A stretch of 64,000 bases of DNA from Parvularcula maris (GCF_024505085.1 NZ_JANIBC010000002.1:177016-241015); one strand, 5' to 3'; counted from the stretch's first letter, positions 18,068 through 26,756 are shown. Notes: a model not told the origin generated them from the letters alone. Translations and numbers: made by a program.

Positions 18068-18199
18068 ATGGAACTGATCCTCGCCGCCGGAACGGGCAAC
18101 CCGCTCCACATCTTCACCTCGCCGAGCCTTCTCATCATCATCCTGTTCGTTGTGGTCTTCGCGGGCCTCAACATTCTCGAGAAAGGGCGCTGGGACTGA
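18068..18199 (+). CDS. small single-span membrane protein
   Basis: 43 residues, reading MELILAAGTGNPLHIF at the start and ending NILEKGRWD. A clear AGGAG lies eight bases before the ATG. Residues 20-36 form one transmembrane helix (LLIIILFVVVFAGL). I recall similar very short proteins in alphaproteobacteria but know no function. The gene is just upstream of the Ca2+/Na+ antiporter gene (27 bases) and likely in the same transcript. Confidence 0.7.
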   Translation: MELILAAGTGNPLHIFTSPSLLIIILFVVVFAGLNILEKGRWD

Positions 18200-18226
18200 G
18201 CCCTCTAGGGACCTGTCCGCCCCTTT

Positions 18227-19177
18227 ATGGCTGAAGCCGCTCTTCTCCTCCTCGTAGGTCTCGTCATTCTTCTCACCGCCGGGGAGTTCCTCGTGCGCGG
18301 TGCGTCCGGCCTTGCGGCCATCGCCAAGATACCGCCCCTGATCATCGGCCTGACCGTGGTGGCCTTCGGCACCTCAGCGCCGGAGCTGGTGGTGACGGTG
18401 GACGCGGTGGCGTCGGATGCTGCGGGCATCGCGCTCGGCAACATCGTCGGCTCGAACATCGCCAACGTGCTTCTGGTCCTGGGACTTCCGGCTATCCTGC
18501 TGCCGATCAGCATGAACGTGCCCAAGCTCCGGCGGCACGGCATTGCGCTTCTCGTAGCCACGGCGCTTTTCTGCGCGATGGTCTACTGGAACGGCAAGAT
18601 CGGCATGCCGGAGGCCTACGCCTTCACCGGCGGGATGCTGGTCTACTTCCTGATGATGTGGCGCGAAGCGCGCAAGGGCGGCGACGCATCGCTGGTAGCC
18701 GAGGGGGAGACGGTGACGGCGCCCAAGCTGCCGTTGGTCCTGCTTTTCACGGCGCTGGGGCTCGTGGGCCTGCCCCTCGGCGCGACGCTTCTGGTCAATA
18801 ACGGCGAGGCCATCGCCACGATGATGGGCGTGCGTCAGGAGATCATCGGTCTGACCATTATCGCCTTCGGCACCTCCCTGCCCGAGCTTGCCACGGTGCT
18901 GGCCGCCGCGTTCAAGAAGGACGCGGATGTGTCGGCGGGGACCATCATCGGCTCGAACATCTTCAACATGCTCTTCGTCGGCGCCGCCGCAGGCTATGTC
19001 GGGACGAGCGCCTTCACCGAGACGGCGCTGAGGATCGACCTGCCGGTGATGATCGCGGCGACCCTGCTGATCAGCGGGCTGATCCTCCTCAGGAAGCCGT
19101 TCGGCAGGGTGATCGGTCTTCTGAGCGTCATCGCCTATGTGGGCTACATCGCCTTCATCGGCACGGCGGCAGGTTGA
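18227..19177 (+). CDS. Ca2+/Na+ antiporter, YrbG/CaCA family
   Basis: 316 residues, about ten membrane helices in two inverted repeats. The alpha-1 repeat has 'GTSAPELVV' and 'GNIVGSNIANVLLVLG'; the alpha-2 repeat has 'GTSLPELATV' and 'GTIIGSNIFNMLFV', the cation-binding signatures of the family. It exchanges Ca2+ for Na+ or H+ at the inner membrane. It is followed after three bases by the pteridine reductase-like gene, so it heads a four-gene run. Confidence 0.93.
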   Translation: MAEAALLLLVGLVILLTAGEFLVRGASGLAAIAKIPPLIIGLTVVAFGTSAPELVVTVDAVASDAAGIALGNIVGSNIANVLLVLGLPAILLPISMNVPKLRRHGIALLVATALFCAMVYWNGKIGMPEAYAFTGGMLVYFLMMWREARKGGDASLVAEGETVTAPKLPLVLLFTALGLVGLPLGATLLVNNGEAIATMMGVRQEIIGLTIIAFGTSLPELATVLAAAFKKDADVSAGTIIGSNIFNMLFVGAAAGYVGTSAFTETALRIDLPVMIAATLLISGLILLRKPFGRVIGLLSVIAYVGYIAFIGTAAG

Positions 19178-19180
19178 GCC

Positions 19181-19915
19181 ATGCGGGCGGTTCTGATCAC
19201 CGGCGGTGCCATCAGGGTCGGGCGGGCTATCGCCGAAGCTTGCGCCGAGGCGGGATGGCAGCCGGTCATCCACTATAACAGCTCGGCCGGCTCGGCTGAG
19301 GAGCTGGCCAAGAAGCTCGGTACTGTGGCTGTCGGCCAGAACCTCTCCCAGGAAGGCGCGGGCGAGAAGCTGATCGCTGCTGCGGTAGAGAAACTAGGTC
19401 GACCCCTGACGGGTCTCGTCAACTCCGCCGCGATCTTCGAGCACGATACGGCGGGCGAGGCGACCGAGGAGGCGCTTTACAAGCACTTCCGCATCAACGC
19501 CGTGGCGCCCATGATGACCGCGAAAGCTTTCGCCAAGCAGGCCCCGGACGGCGGCGCGGTGGTCAACATCCTCGACCAGAAGCTTTTCATTCTGAACGCG
19601 GACCATTTCAGCTATACGGTGAGCAAGCAGGCGCTGCACGGCGCGACCTTGACCATGGCGAGGGCCTTCGCCCCCAAGGTGCGGGTGGTCGGCGTGGCAC
19701 CCGGCTACAACCTCCCCTCCCCCGGCCAGCCGGAGGAAGTGTTCGAGCGGCTGGCGCCCACGGTCAACGTGCTGGAGCGCCGCCTGACACCGGAAGATGT
19801 CGCCGAAACCGTCCTCTTTGCGCTTCAGCACCGCGCCATTACGGGCCAGGTGCTGATCGCCGACAATGGCGAGCACCTCAAGGCGAGCCCGCGCGACGTC
19901 ATGTTCTCGGAATAA
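19181..19915 (+). CDS. pteridine reductase-like SDR (FolM type)
   Basis: 244 residues, short-chain dehydrogenase. 'ITGGAIRVGRAIA' at residues 6-18 is the dinucleotide-binding motif in the form typical of FolM/pteridine reductases, and 'YTVSK' (about 146-150) holds the catalytic Tyr and Lys. The C-terminus 'GQVLIADNGEHL' also fits. It probably reduces dihydromonapterin or dihydropterins with NADPH. The next genes are folB and a pterin synthase-like gene, which supports a pterin function. Confidence 0.85.
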   Translation: MRAVLITGGAIRVGRAIAEACAEAGWQPVIHYNSSAGSAEELAKKLGTVAVGQNLSQEGAGEKLIAAAVEKLGRPLTGLVNSAAIFEHDTAGEATEEALYKHFRINAVAPMMTAKAFAKQAPDGGAVVNILDQKLFILNADHFSYTVSKQALHGATLTMARAFAPKVRVVGVAPGYNLPSPGQPEEVFERLAPTVNVLERRLTPEDVAETVLFALQHRAITGQVLIADNGEHLKASPRDVMFSE

Positions 19916-19919
19916 TGCC

Positions 19920-20303
19920 GTGTACCTACCGCCCCTTCAGCAAGGCCACTACACCGTCTTCCTCGAAGACTTGCGCCGCCATGTGAAGCTCGGCGTCCTG
20001 GACCATGAAGTGCGCCCGCAGCTCGTCAGCTTCAGCATAGCCGCCATCATCAAGCGGCTAGGCCCCGGTGACGGGATCGAGGATGTGGTGGACTACGACC
20101 ATCTCCGCCAGGCCGTCATCACCCTGACGGAAGACACCCATTTCGGGCTGCAGGAGACCCTCTGCGAGGCGCTGATCGAGGAGATCGGACGGCATAAAGG
20201 CGTGCACGGCGTGGTGGCGGAGACTCGCAAGCTCTCCGTCTACCCCGACGCCGAGGCCGTGGGCTGCCGCATGGAGCGGATCGAAGAGGGGGTGCTTCGC
20301 TGA
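19920..20303 (+). CDS. folB: dihydroneopterin aldolase
   Basis: 127 residues from a GTG at 19920; the nearby ATG at 19915 is out of frame. The core 'VFLEDLRRHVKLGVLDHEV' (about residues 11-29) and 'DVVDYDHLRQAV' (about 58-69) match FolB, where the Tyr of VxDY and a later Lys act in the aldol reaction making 6-hydroxymethyl-dihydropterin for folate. It lies four bases after the FolM-like gene and its TGA shares one base with the next ATG. Confidence 0.88.
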   Translation: MYLPPLQQGHYTVFLEDLRRHVKLGVLDHEVRPQLVSFSIAAIIKRLGPGDGIEDVVDYDHLRQAVITLTEDTHFGLQETLCEALIEEIGRHKGVHGVVAETRKLSVYPDAEAVGCRMERIEEGVLR

Positions 20304-20668
20304 TGTACGAGCAGCGCTACCGCTTCTTCTTCGAGGCTGCCCATGAGCTCGGCGGCAATGTCGCGGGCGACGACCACCCTTACGCGCGGGTCCACGGACA
20401 CAGCTTCGAAGTGCTCCTGATCCTGCGCGGCGAGGAGGTCGGGCCGAAAGGTTGGCTTACGGACTTCGCCTTGGTCCGCGCCGAAGCCGATGACCTGCGC
20501 CGCACGCTGGACCACGCCTTCCTCAACCATATCGAGGGGCTGGAAGTGCCGACGCTGGAGAACCTCTCCCACTACATCTTCGAGCGTAGCCGCAAGGCAC
20601 TGGACAAGCTCGCCGCGGTGGAGGTGGCCCGGCCCTCCCTGGGCGAGAGCGCGCGCTACGAGCCCTAA
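20303..20668 (+). CDS. 6-pyruvoyl-tetrahydropterin synthase/QueD family protein lacking catalytic Cys
   Basis: 121 residues. Zinc ligands are present: His14 in 'FEAAHEL' and His31/His33 in 'VHGHSF'. At residue 27, where E. coli QueD has its catalytic Cys, this protein has Tyr ('YARVHGH'). 'GWLTDF' and 'LDHAFLN' are also conserved. It may act in folate or pterin synthesis rather than in queuosine synthesis, as the folB/FolM context suggests. It is the last gene of the run and its 3' end overlaps the convergent hydrolase gene by four bases. Confidence 0.82.
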   Translation: MYEQRYRFFFEAAHELGGNVAGDDHPYARVHGHSFEVLLILRGEEVGPKGWLTDFALVRAEADDLRRTLDHAFLNHIEGLEVPTLENLSHYIFERSRKALDKLAAVEVARPSLGESARYEP

Positions 20669-22071
20669 AAGCCGTTCTCGTCGAGGAAGCGGTACACCGC
20701 GTCCTTGGTCTGCGCCGACCGTTCGGGGTCGCGCAGGAAGAAATGGCCGCGATCGGGCTGCGGCAGGAACTCGACCGCAGCTCCCACATCGCGCGCTGCA
20801 CTGACGAAGGCTTCTGCCTCTTCGAAGGAGCAGTCCGTATCGTACTCGGCGTTGGCCATGAAGATGGGCGGGCCTTCCGGGTTGGGGGCGAAGCGGGGCG
20901 AGAGGCGTCTTGCGTTGTCCATGCCGCCGGAAAGGCGCACCGTATAGGGATCGTTGGTGAGGTCGGTACAGCCGGAGATCGCCGCGACCAGGTCCGGCGC
21001 TGCCGCGTCAGGTGCGAAGCTGGCCGCCGCGAGGGACAGATGCGCACCCGCCGAGAAGCCCGCCGCCCCGATGCGCTCAGGGTCGATGCCGTACTCGCTT
21101 GCGTTCTCCTTCAGCCAACGGATGGCGTCGAGCGTGTCCTCGTAGCTGTCCGGAATGGTGGAGCCGTGGCGCCCCTCGACCCGGTACTCAACCTGCGCCA
21201 CCGCCATGCCGCGCTCCTTGAACCAGGCGCAGGGTCCGCACCAGTTCCACGAGCCGAAGGACCAGCCGCCGCCATGAAACCATAGCATGGCCGGGCGCGG
21301 CTCGCTGGCACCGTCGGGAAGGTAGAGGTGAAGTTCGAGGTCGTGTCCCTCGGCCGTCTTGAACACCTCGATGATGTGCCCTTCGCGTTCGTCCTGATAC
21401 GCTTCGGTTTGACGGAGAAGCGCGTCCGTCTCCTCCCCCGGACAACTCTTGGCGATCTGCGCAGGCTCGTCCGTCAGGCCGTCCGCTTCGTAGTACTCCA
21501 GCCAGTCGGCTAAGGCCTCGCGCTCCAGAAAACAGCGGATTTCATCGTTTCTGAACCGGCGGTTGATCAGGAGTTTGGCCGTCAAATTGCGCGTGCCGTC
21601 GTTCAGCCTACCCTTGCGTCGCTCGATGAGGTCGAAGGCGTCCTTGTTCCGCTTACGGACGAGGAAAGAGCTGTACTCTTCAAGGCCTAAAAGATCCGGA
21701 CGCCCCAGATCGAGCCGCCTCAGATAGCGGTCATAGCCTCGGCTGGGCTCGTAGTCTGGGTGGTCTGCAAGATCGCGGTGATAGTTCGGGTAGAGAAGCC
21801 TGCCCACCGCCCACTCGTAGAGTATGCGGGCCTGGTAGCGTTCTGCCGCTTGGTCGTCATCGTAGCGCGGCACGGCGCGGAGACGGGCCTGCCACCGCTC
21901 TAGCTCCTCATGCCAAGCATGGATGAAGGCGTCTTCTTCTAGCGTCGCCATCTGCCGGAAGGTCGGGCCGAGCTCTTCCGTCCAGGCCGCCACGACCTCG
22001 TCGGCGGTCTCGACTGCCTCCGTAGGCTGAAGGGTGAAGAGGAGGGCTGCGATCAGGGGAAGGACGGTCAT
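20665..22071 (-). CDS. exported alpha/beta hydrolase with ~210-residue N-terminal extension
   Basis: 468 residues. A signal peptide covers about residues 1-19. Residues 25-220 form a helical, acidic, Tyr-rich domain that I do not recognise. From ~230 on comes an esterase/lipase fold of the HSL/BD-FAE type: 'LWFHGGGWSFG' (oxyanion), 'AAGFSAGAHLS' (nucleophile Ser), and 'YDTDCSFEE' and 'RGHFF' for the Asp and His of the triad. It is probably periplasmic or surface-located. The substrate is unknown. Confidence 0.85.
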   Translation of the reverse strand: MTVLPLIAALLFTLQPTEAVETADEVVAAWTEELGPTFRQMATLEEDAFIHAWHEELERWQARLRAVPRYDDDQAAERYQARILYEWAVGRLLYPNYHRDLADHPDYEPSRGYDRYLRRLDLGRPDLLGLEEYSSFLVRKRNKDAFDLIERRKGRLNDGTRNLTAKLLINRRFRNDEIRCFLEREALADWLEYYEADGLTDEPAQIAKSCPGEETDALLRQTEAYQDEREGHIIEVFKTAEGHDLELHLYLPDGASEPRPAMLWFHGGGWSFGSWNWCGPCAWFKERGMAVAQVEYRVEGRHGSTIPDSYEDTLDAIRWLKENASEYGIDPERIGAAGFSAGAHLSLAAASFAPDAAAPDLVAAISGCTDLTNDPYTVRLSGGMDNARRLSPRFAPNPEGPPIFMANAEYDTDCSFEEAEAFVSAARDVGAAVEFLPQPDRGHFFLRDPERSAQTKDAVYRFLDENGF

Positions 22072-22126
22072 GGATGTCTCGTTCGGTCTTATGCCCGGCT
22101 TTCAAGGCCTCCGGGTAGCGAAGGGT

Positions 22127-22912
22127 TCAGGTGAACACCACCACGGACTGGCGGTGGGAGGCGACCGGGCGCAGGCTTCGGTCCCAGACCGTCATCTTCT
22201 GGCTGGACCATCCGCCCCCGGCCCATTCGGCCGATGTCTCGACCAGGTACCATCCGTCCTCTGTCTGCGGATCGTCGGATAGGAGATCGACCTGCCAAGT
22301 GACCGAGCTGACCGGGGCCGGACCCTCGATAACCGGCGCGATGGCTGGAGGCTGAATGTCGGCGAGGGCGATGAGGGGAAGGATGCCTGCTCGTGCTTCC
22401 TCGTCTCTGTGGCGCACCCACCAGAAGCTGCGATGCTCGCCCCTTCCGCTGAAGGGCACGCCGCCGCGGGCGATGTGGATATCGAACTGCGACAGGAAGG
22501 CAGGGAAAGACGAGCCGGTGGGTAGCAGCTTGGACGGATCGAGCGGCGGAAGGTCCGGGGGGCTGAGATCGAGATGGGCGATCTTGCTCTCTCTCGCCGC
22601 GCCGAACACCAGAAGCGCGCGGGTGGCAAGGCCCGCCTCCGCGCGCAGGTCGGCGGCGACGAAGCTGGTGGATTTGCCCTGACGAAGAAGCTCGCAGGCG
22701 ATTACCGCCTTCCCCGCCGCCGGCCCGACGAAGCCGATCTGGGCGGAGCGTAGGGGCGGAAGCCCCGAGAAGGCGTTCTGGGCTGCGGCCAGGCACATGG
22801 ATGCGGTCAGCCCGCCGTAAGCGGTGCGGCCCTGAGACCATTCGGGCGGGATCGCCTGATGGTAGGTGCCGCCCTCTTCCCTCATCGACGCGATCAGCTC
22901 GGTGAAACGCAC
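22127..22912 (-). CDS. acyl-CoA thioesterase, TesB-like double hot-dog
   Basis: 261 residues from the GTG at 22912, preceded by AGGAGAG. The N-terminal hot-dog has '[17 protein letters not shown]' (about 28-44), and the C-terminal half has '[12 protein letters not shown]' and '[24 protein letters not shown]', the pattern of the 4HBT_3/TesB family. It hydrolyses acyl-CoA thioesters. It is transcribed divergently from engB with 54 bases between starts. Confidence 0.87.
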   Translation of the reverse strand: MRFTELIASMREEGGTYHQAIPPEWSQGRTAYGGLTASMCLAAAQNAFSGLPPLRSAQIGFVGPAAGKAVIACELLRQGKSTSFVAADLRAEAGLATRALLVFGAARESKIAHLDLSPPDLPPLDPSKLLPTGSSFPAFLSQFDIHIARGGVPFSGRGEHRSFWWVRHRDEEARAGILPLIALADIQPPAIAPVIEGPAPVSSVTWQVDLLSDDPQTEDGWYLVETSAEWAGGGWSSQKMTVWDRSLRPVASHRQSVVVFT

Positions 22913-22966
22913 GTCACTCTCCTCCTCGGCCTTTCGCCTTCCGGCTCTGCGTGGCAAGGCGCGGCG

Positions 22967-23593
22967 ATGACCACCCGCCCCTCCCGAAAAGTCTTTACCG
23001 GCGAAGCGACCTTCATGAAGGGGGTCGTCGACATTGCCGGGCTACCGCCTGCCGATCTCGGCGAGTTCGCCTTTGCCGGACGATCGAATGTAGGCAAGTC
23101 CTCGCTGCTCAACGCGCTGATGAACCGGCGCGGTTTGGCGCGGACCTCGAACACGCCTGGACGGACCCAGGAGGTCAACTTCTTCGACATTGGCGGGCGG
23201 TTCAGGCTCGTGGACCTTCCGGGCTACGGCTATGCGCGGGCCTCGCGCAGCAAGGTCGATGCCTGGACGGACCTCATCTTCGACTACCTGACGGGGCGGC
23301 CGAACCTGCTGCGCGTCTTCCTGCTGGTGGACAGCCGCCACGGGCTGAAGCCGGTGGACGAGGAGGCGATGGCGCTCCTCGACGAGGCGGCGGTGAGCTA
23401 CCAGATCGTCCTGACCAAGACCGACAAGATCAAGGAGACCGGGGTCACGTTCCGGCTGAACGAGGTCGGCGAGGCCCTGGCCAAGCGGCCTGCTGCCCAC
23501 CCGGAGGTGCTGGCTACTTCGTCGGAGAAGAAGCACGGCCTCGATACGGTGCGGAGCAAGATGCTCGAGGCGCTGGAGGGGTGGCGGGGGTAG
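22967..23593 (+). CDS. engB: ribosome biogenesis GTPase EngB (YihA/YsxC)
   Basis: 208 residues from the ATG at 22967. G motifs: '[12 protein letters not shown]' (G1, about 36-47), 'NTPGRTQ' (G2), 'DLPGYGYA' (G3), 'TKTDK' (G4) and 'TSSEKKHG' (G5). The family is needed for assembly of the large ribosomal subunit and is usually essential. It ends just before a palindromic repeat. Confidence 0.96.
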   Translation: MTTRPSRKVFTGEATFMKGVVDIAGLPPADLGEFAFAGRSNVGKSSLLNALMNRRGLARTSNTPGRTQEVNFFDIGGRFRLVDLPGYGYARASRSKVDAWTDLIFDYLTGRPNLLRVFLLVDSRHGLKPVDEEAMALLDEAAVSYQIVLTKTDKIKETGVTFRLNEVGEALAKRPAAHPEVLATSSEKKHGLDTVRSKMLEALEGWRG

Positions 23594-23603
23594 GTCACTA
23601 TCG

Positions 23604-23763
23604 CCTGCCTCTCCCGCCCCGCGGGGTTGGGTGTACACAATCGACGGACCGAGGGTGAGGGTGTTCTGAGCGCAGGTCTTTATGAAGAGCGTTCCAGAAC
23701 GGCTTCGCCGAGGCCCTCACCCGAAATCGAAGATTTCGACCTCTCCCGCAGGGCGGGAGAGGT
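23604..23763. repeat. dispersed palindromic element, copy 3
   Basis: Starts with CTCTCCCGCCCCGCGGGG and ends with CCTCTCCC(gca)GGGCGGGAGAGG. Inside are CGAAATC-GAA-GATTTCG (about 23721-23737) and GAGGGTGAGGG/CCCTCACCC arms. The plan is the same as copies 1, 2 and 5. It lies between convergent engB and the stress-protein gene and probably also terminates them. Confidence 0.65.
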
Positions 23764-23773
23764 GACAAGCGGC

Positions 23774-24289
23774 CTAAGCCGCATGGCTGAAGGTCACGCC
23801 CTTGTGGACGCCGACATCGGGGAGCTGGTCGTCCATCAGGTTCGCCTTGGCGATCTCCCAGCCGAACTTCATCGAGCTGCCGGTGGAGCCCCAGACTTCG
23901 CCGTCCTGGAGGTCGTACTGAAGGAGGCAGAGGGTCGGGTCGTCCTGGCCGTCCTTGTACCAGGCGGCAACGATCGGGTTCCAGAACTGGTCGATCTTGG
24001 CGCGGTCGTTGTTCTCGCGCAGCGTGCCCTTCACGCAGGCATGGTAGTCGTGATCCTTGCCGACGACGTGGAAATGAGCGGTGGTGTGACCCTTGCGCAG
24101 CTCCTCGACGAGCTCGCTGTCGGTCTTGGCGTAGATCCAGAGGCGGTTCGTGCCCTCCTCGTGGCTGGCTGCCATGGGCTGGGCGTGGAGACCCGCATCC
24201 ATGAGGTGCAGCATGCCTGCGGGGACGTTGTCGAGCTGCTCGAAGAACTGCTTCTCGGGATTGGCTTCGGTCTCTTTCAGGTCAACCAT
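23774..24289 (-). CDS. pyridoxamine 5'-phosphate oxidase-like general stress protein
   Basis: 171 residues, split-barrel flavin-binding fold of the PNPOx-like/general stress protein 26 group. Supporting parts are 'MLHLMDAGLHAQPMAA' (about 26-41), 'LWIYAKTDSELVEEL' and the late 'GEVWGSTGSSMKFGWEIAKANL'. Members bind flavin or heme, and their reactions are mostly unknown. The gene is divergent from the ECF sigma gene across ~240 bases. Confidence 0.88.
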   Translation of the reverse strand: MVDLKETEANPEKQFFEQLDNVPAGMLHLMDAGLHAQPMAASHEEGTNRLWIYAKTDSELVEELRKGHTTAHFHVVGKDHDYHACVKGTLRENNDRAKIDQFWNPIVAAWYKDGQDDPTLCLLQYDLQDGEVWGSTGSSMKFGWEIAKANLMDDQLPDVGVHKGVTFSHAA

Positions 24290-24477
24290 CAGGTGCCTCC
24301 TTGTGATGCGTAGGAGGGCAACAGGGCGGCGGAGCAGCCGGTTCCGAGCCGGCGGAAAAGCGAGGCCGCCCGGTGCGTGCGGCGCTGGTCACGGCGATCG
24401 GATGGTGCGACACTTTGCCGGTTCGCTTCACAGGGAGCGAAAAGGCGGGCCTCGTGCACCTGACGGAGAGGCCACCT

Positions 24478-24503
24478 GTAACCATTGCGGAGGCTCGCGC
24501 GGA
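24478..24503 (+). promoter_or_regulatory. candidate ECF promoter upstream of sigma factor/nrsF
   Basis: GTAACC at 24478-24483, 16 bases, then CGGA at 24500-24503. This resembles the GTAACC-N16-CGAA promoter I associate with Caulobacter SigF, with one mismatch in the -10. It would start transcription about 20 bases before the sigma gene and so give autoregulation. The consensus is recalled, not tested. Confidence 0.45.
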
Positions 24504-24531
24504 TATGGTCACAGAAGACAAAGGTGAAACC

Positions 24532-25113
24532 ATGAACGCCAAGCCCAAGCTACGCGTCGTCGAGGGAAGCGAAGCTCCCCGCTCCGCCACGGACCTGTCC
24601 CATCTGGGACCCCTGATGGCGCGTGCTCAGAAAGGCGACAAGCGGGCCTATCAGGAAGTGCTCAAGGCCTGCGACGCCTGGCTGCGCATCTTTCTCGCCC
24701 GCCGTGTCGCCCCCGACGCTGTCGAGGACGTCGCCCAGGAGGCCCTGATGGCCCTCCATAAGAAGCGGCATACCTACGATCCCACCAAGCCGTTCGCGCC
24801 CTGGTTCGTCGCCATTGCGCGCTACAAATGGCTCGACAAGCTCCGCCGCCACTACCGCGCGGAGGAGGTCGAGCTGGAGGATCAGGCAGCGGTCGGAGGC
24901 CATGAAAGCGCAGTCATGTCGAAGATTGTTCTCGAACGCCTTCTGTCTCACATCCCTGAAAACCAAGCTCAAGCCATTCGCCTGGCCAAGATCGAGGGCC
25001 ACGCCCTCGACGAGATCGCCGAGATGACGGGGCAGTCCCTCTCCTCGGTCAAGGTCCGTATCCACCGCGGTATGAAGCGAATGATGAAACGTCTGGAAGA
25101 AGCGAATGCCTAG
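24532..25113 (+). CDS. ECF RNA polymerase sigma factor (NrsF-associated)
   Basis: 193 residues from the ATG at 24532; an ATG at 24505 is in frame but too near the predicted promoter. Region 2 spans about 30-95 ('DAVEDVAQEALMALHKKRHTYDPTKPFAPWFVAIARYKW'), and region 4 spans 130-185 with a helix-turn-helix ('LDEIAEMTGQSLSSVKVRIHRGMKRM'). It is paired with the membrane anti-sigma factor NrsF, whose gene overlaps by eight bases. In Caulobacter such a pair senses metal or oxidative stress. Confidence 0.93.
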   Translation: MNAKPKLRVVEGSEAPRSATDLSHLGPLMARAQKGDKRAYQEVLKACDAWLRIFLARRVAPDAVEDVAQEALMALHKKRHTYDPTKPFAPWFVAIARYKWLDKLRRHYRAEEVELEDQAAVGGHESAVMSKIVLERLLSHIPENQAQAIRLAKIEGHALDEIAEMTGQSLSSVKVRIHRGMKRMMKRLEEANA

Positions 25114-25756
25114 CTACGAAAACCCCTCCTCTGCGTCGCTGATCGACGGGCTCACGGCGAGCCTCGCTCCGGTCTCGCGCCGCCGCCCGACCCGTGAAGC
25201 GCTCATGCTGGCCGGTATCCTGGCCCTGCAGCTGGTCGGCACCTACCTCTTCATCAGCAGCAGCACCTCGGCGGTGTTCACCCACAACCCCACCATGGCC
25301 TTCGCCAAGACCGGCCTCTTCGCCGCGCTGACGATCGGTTTTGCCGCCCTCGCCTTCCGCAGCTTCGAGCCCACGGCGCCGCGCCAGAAGAAACTGGCCC
25401 TCGCCATTGGCGGCGCGCTAGCTGGGTTCGCGGTGCTGAGCCTCGACCGCAGCTTCGGGGGCAGCGCCCAGGCCATCTTGATGCCGTCGAAGGGGATCAC
25501 CTGCCTGGTCAGCTCGATCAGCTTCTCCCTGCCGATGTTCATCGGGCTGACCTTCTTCATGCGGGGGGCAGCGCCCACCAGCCCGAAGATGACCGCCCTG
25601 TTCATCGGCATCGCCTCGGGTAGCTGGGGGGCCTTCCTCTACGGCCTGCAGTGCCCCTTCATGAACCTGGGCTACGTCGCCCTCTGGTACGGAGGCGCCA
25701 TCGCCCTCACCACCCTAGCCGCGGCAGCACTCCTGCCGCGGTTCGCGCGTTGGTAG
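25106..25756 (+). CDS. NrsF (DUF1109) membrane anti-sigma factor
   Basis: 216 residues with six hydrophobic segments, the DUF1109 layout. Conserved family cysteines appear in 'PSKGITCLVSS' (about residue 133) and 'LQCPFMNLGYVALWYGGA' (about 188). In many members the second motif carries histidines, which are missing here, so the sensed signal may differ. It presumably holds the ECF sigma factor at the inner membrane until the thiols are modified or bind metal. The overlap with the sigma gene supports fixed stoichiometry. Confidence 0.9.
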   Translation: MPSYENPSSASLIDGLTASLAPVSRRRPTREALMLAGILALQLVGTYLFISSSTSAVFTHNPTMAFAKTGLFAALTIGFAALAFRSFEPTAPRQKKLALAIGGALAGFAVLSLDRSFGGSAQAILMPSKGITCLVSSISFSLPMFIGLTFFMRGAAPTSPKMTALFIGIASGSWGAFLYGLQCPFMNLGYVALWYGGAIALTTLAAAALLPRFARW

Positions 25757-25852
25757 GGAGGGTTATGATTGAGTGGCGCTACCGGCTCGCTACTCGCGAG
25801 CCTACTTGAGCGCCGGCTCGACTTCGCTTTCGCTTCGCTCGCGTACTTCGGG

Positions 25853-25905
25853 GGCAAGGCAGTTCCGCAGTGCGGCTCGCGCGAGCGTGCCGCCTTGCCA
25901 TTTTT
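25853..25905. terminator. long stem-loop followed by T-run
   Basis: Outer arms GGCAAGGC (25853-25860) and GCCTTGCC (25892-25899) enclose an inner GCGGC/GCCGC stem with the self-complementary GCTCGCGCGAGC at its tip. TTTTT follows at 25901-25905. This fits a Rho-independent terminator for the sigma/nrsF transcript and sits opposite the end of the convergent SDR gene. Confidence 0.65.
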
Positions 25906-25958
25906 GCGGTCGCGATAAGTCGGCGGTACGCTTCGCGAACCGCCCTACATGATCGAAA

Positions 25959-26735
25959 CTACTTCGATCCCAGCCCACAGGCGGTGATGCCGCCGTCGAT
26001 GCGGAACTCCGAACCCGTGACGAAGCGGGCCTCGTCCGAGGCGAGGTAGGTGGCCATGGCGGCCACCTCGTCCGGCTCGCCGAGGCGCTTCATCGGGATG
26101 TTCCGTACCAGAGCCTTCTCGCCCTCTTCCTGGCTGCCCTTGAGCTGGATCATCGGGTCGAGGATCGGTGTCCGTGTAAAGACGGGATGGATCGAGTTGC
26201 AGTTGATCTGGTAGCCGTTCCTTGCGCAGTGGAGCGCGATCGACTTGCCCATCATGGCGACGCCTGCCTTGGCGACGTTGTAGCTGAGGAAGTTGCCGTC
26301 GGCCATCAGTCCGGCCACCGACGAGATGATGATGATCGAGGCGGGCGCGTTGTCCTTGAGGTAGGGCATGGCGGCCTGGGTGCCGAGGAACACCGAGTCC
26401 ATGTCGATGGCGCAGACCTTCCGGTACATCTCGTAGCTCTCGGTCTCGACATTCCCGAAACTGCCTATGCCGGCATTGTGGACGAGGACGTTGATGCCGT
26501 CCATCTCCTCCGCCGCTGCCTCCAGGGCCTGTTTCCAGGCGAAGGGGTCGGTGACGTCGTGCTCGATGCCTGCCGCCGCGCCGATGCGCTCGGCTTCCTG
26601 GCTCACTTTATCGAGCTGAATGTCCGTGAGCGTTACATCGGCGCCCTCGCGCATGAACATCTCGCCCATGGCCAGGCCGAGCCCCTGGGCCCCGCCGGTG
26701 ATGAAGGCTTTCTTGCCCGCTAGTCGTTTGGACAT
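25959..26735 (-). CDS. short-chain dehydrogenase/reductase
   Basis: 258 residues from the ATG at 26735, preceded by GAGGAAA. 'ITGGAQGLGLAMGE' (about 11-24) binds NAD(P), 'VHNAGIG' is present, and 'YNVAKAG' (about 152-158) holds the catalytic Tyr and Lys. The C-terminus 'GSEFRIDGGITACG' is typical of classical SDRs of the cyclopentanol or 3-hydroxyacyl dehydrogenase type. The substrate is not defined. Confidence 0.92.
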   Translation of the reverse strand: MSKRLAGKKAFITGGAQGLGLAMGEMFMREGADVTLTDIQLDKVSQEAERIGAAAGIEHDVTDPFAWKQALEAAAEEMDGINVLVHNAGIGSFGNVETESYEMYRKVCAIDMDSVFLGTQAAMPYLKDNAPASIIIISSVAGLMADGNFLSYNVAKAGVAMMGKSIALHCARNGYQINCNSIHPVFTRTPILDPMIQLKGSQEEGEKALVRNIPMKRLGEPDEVAAMATYLASDEARFVTGSEFRIDGGITACGLGSK

Positions 26736-26756
26736 GTCGTTTCCTCTAGTTTGTTC

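Noticed and set aside
25760-25852. Possible CRISPR-like or tandem repeat from repeated GCTTCGCT strings
   Set aside because: Units are short and irregular, with no constant spacer length.
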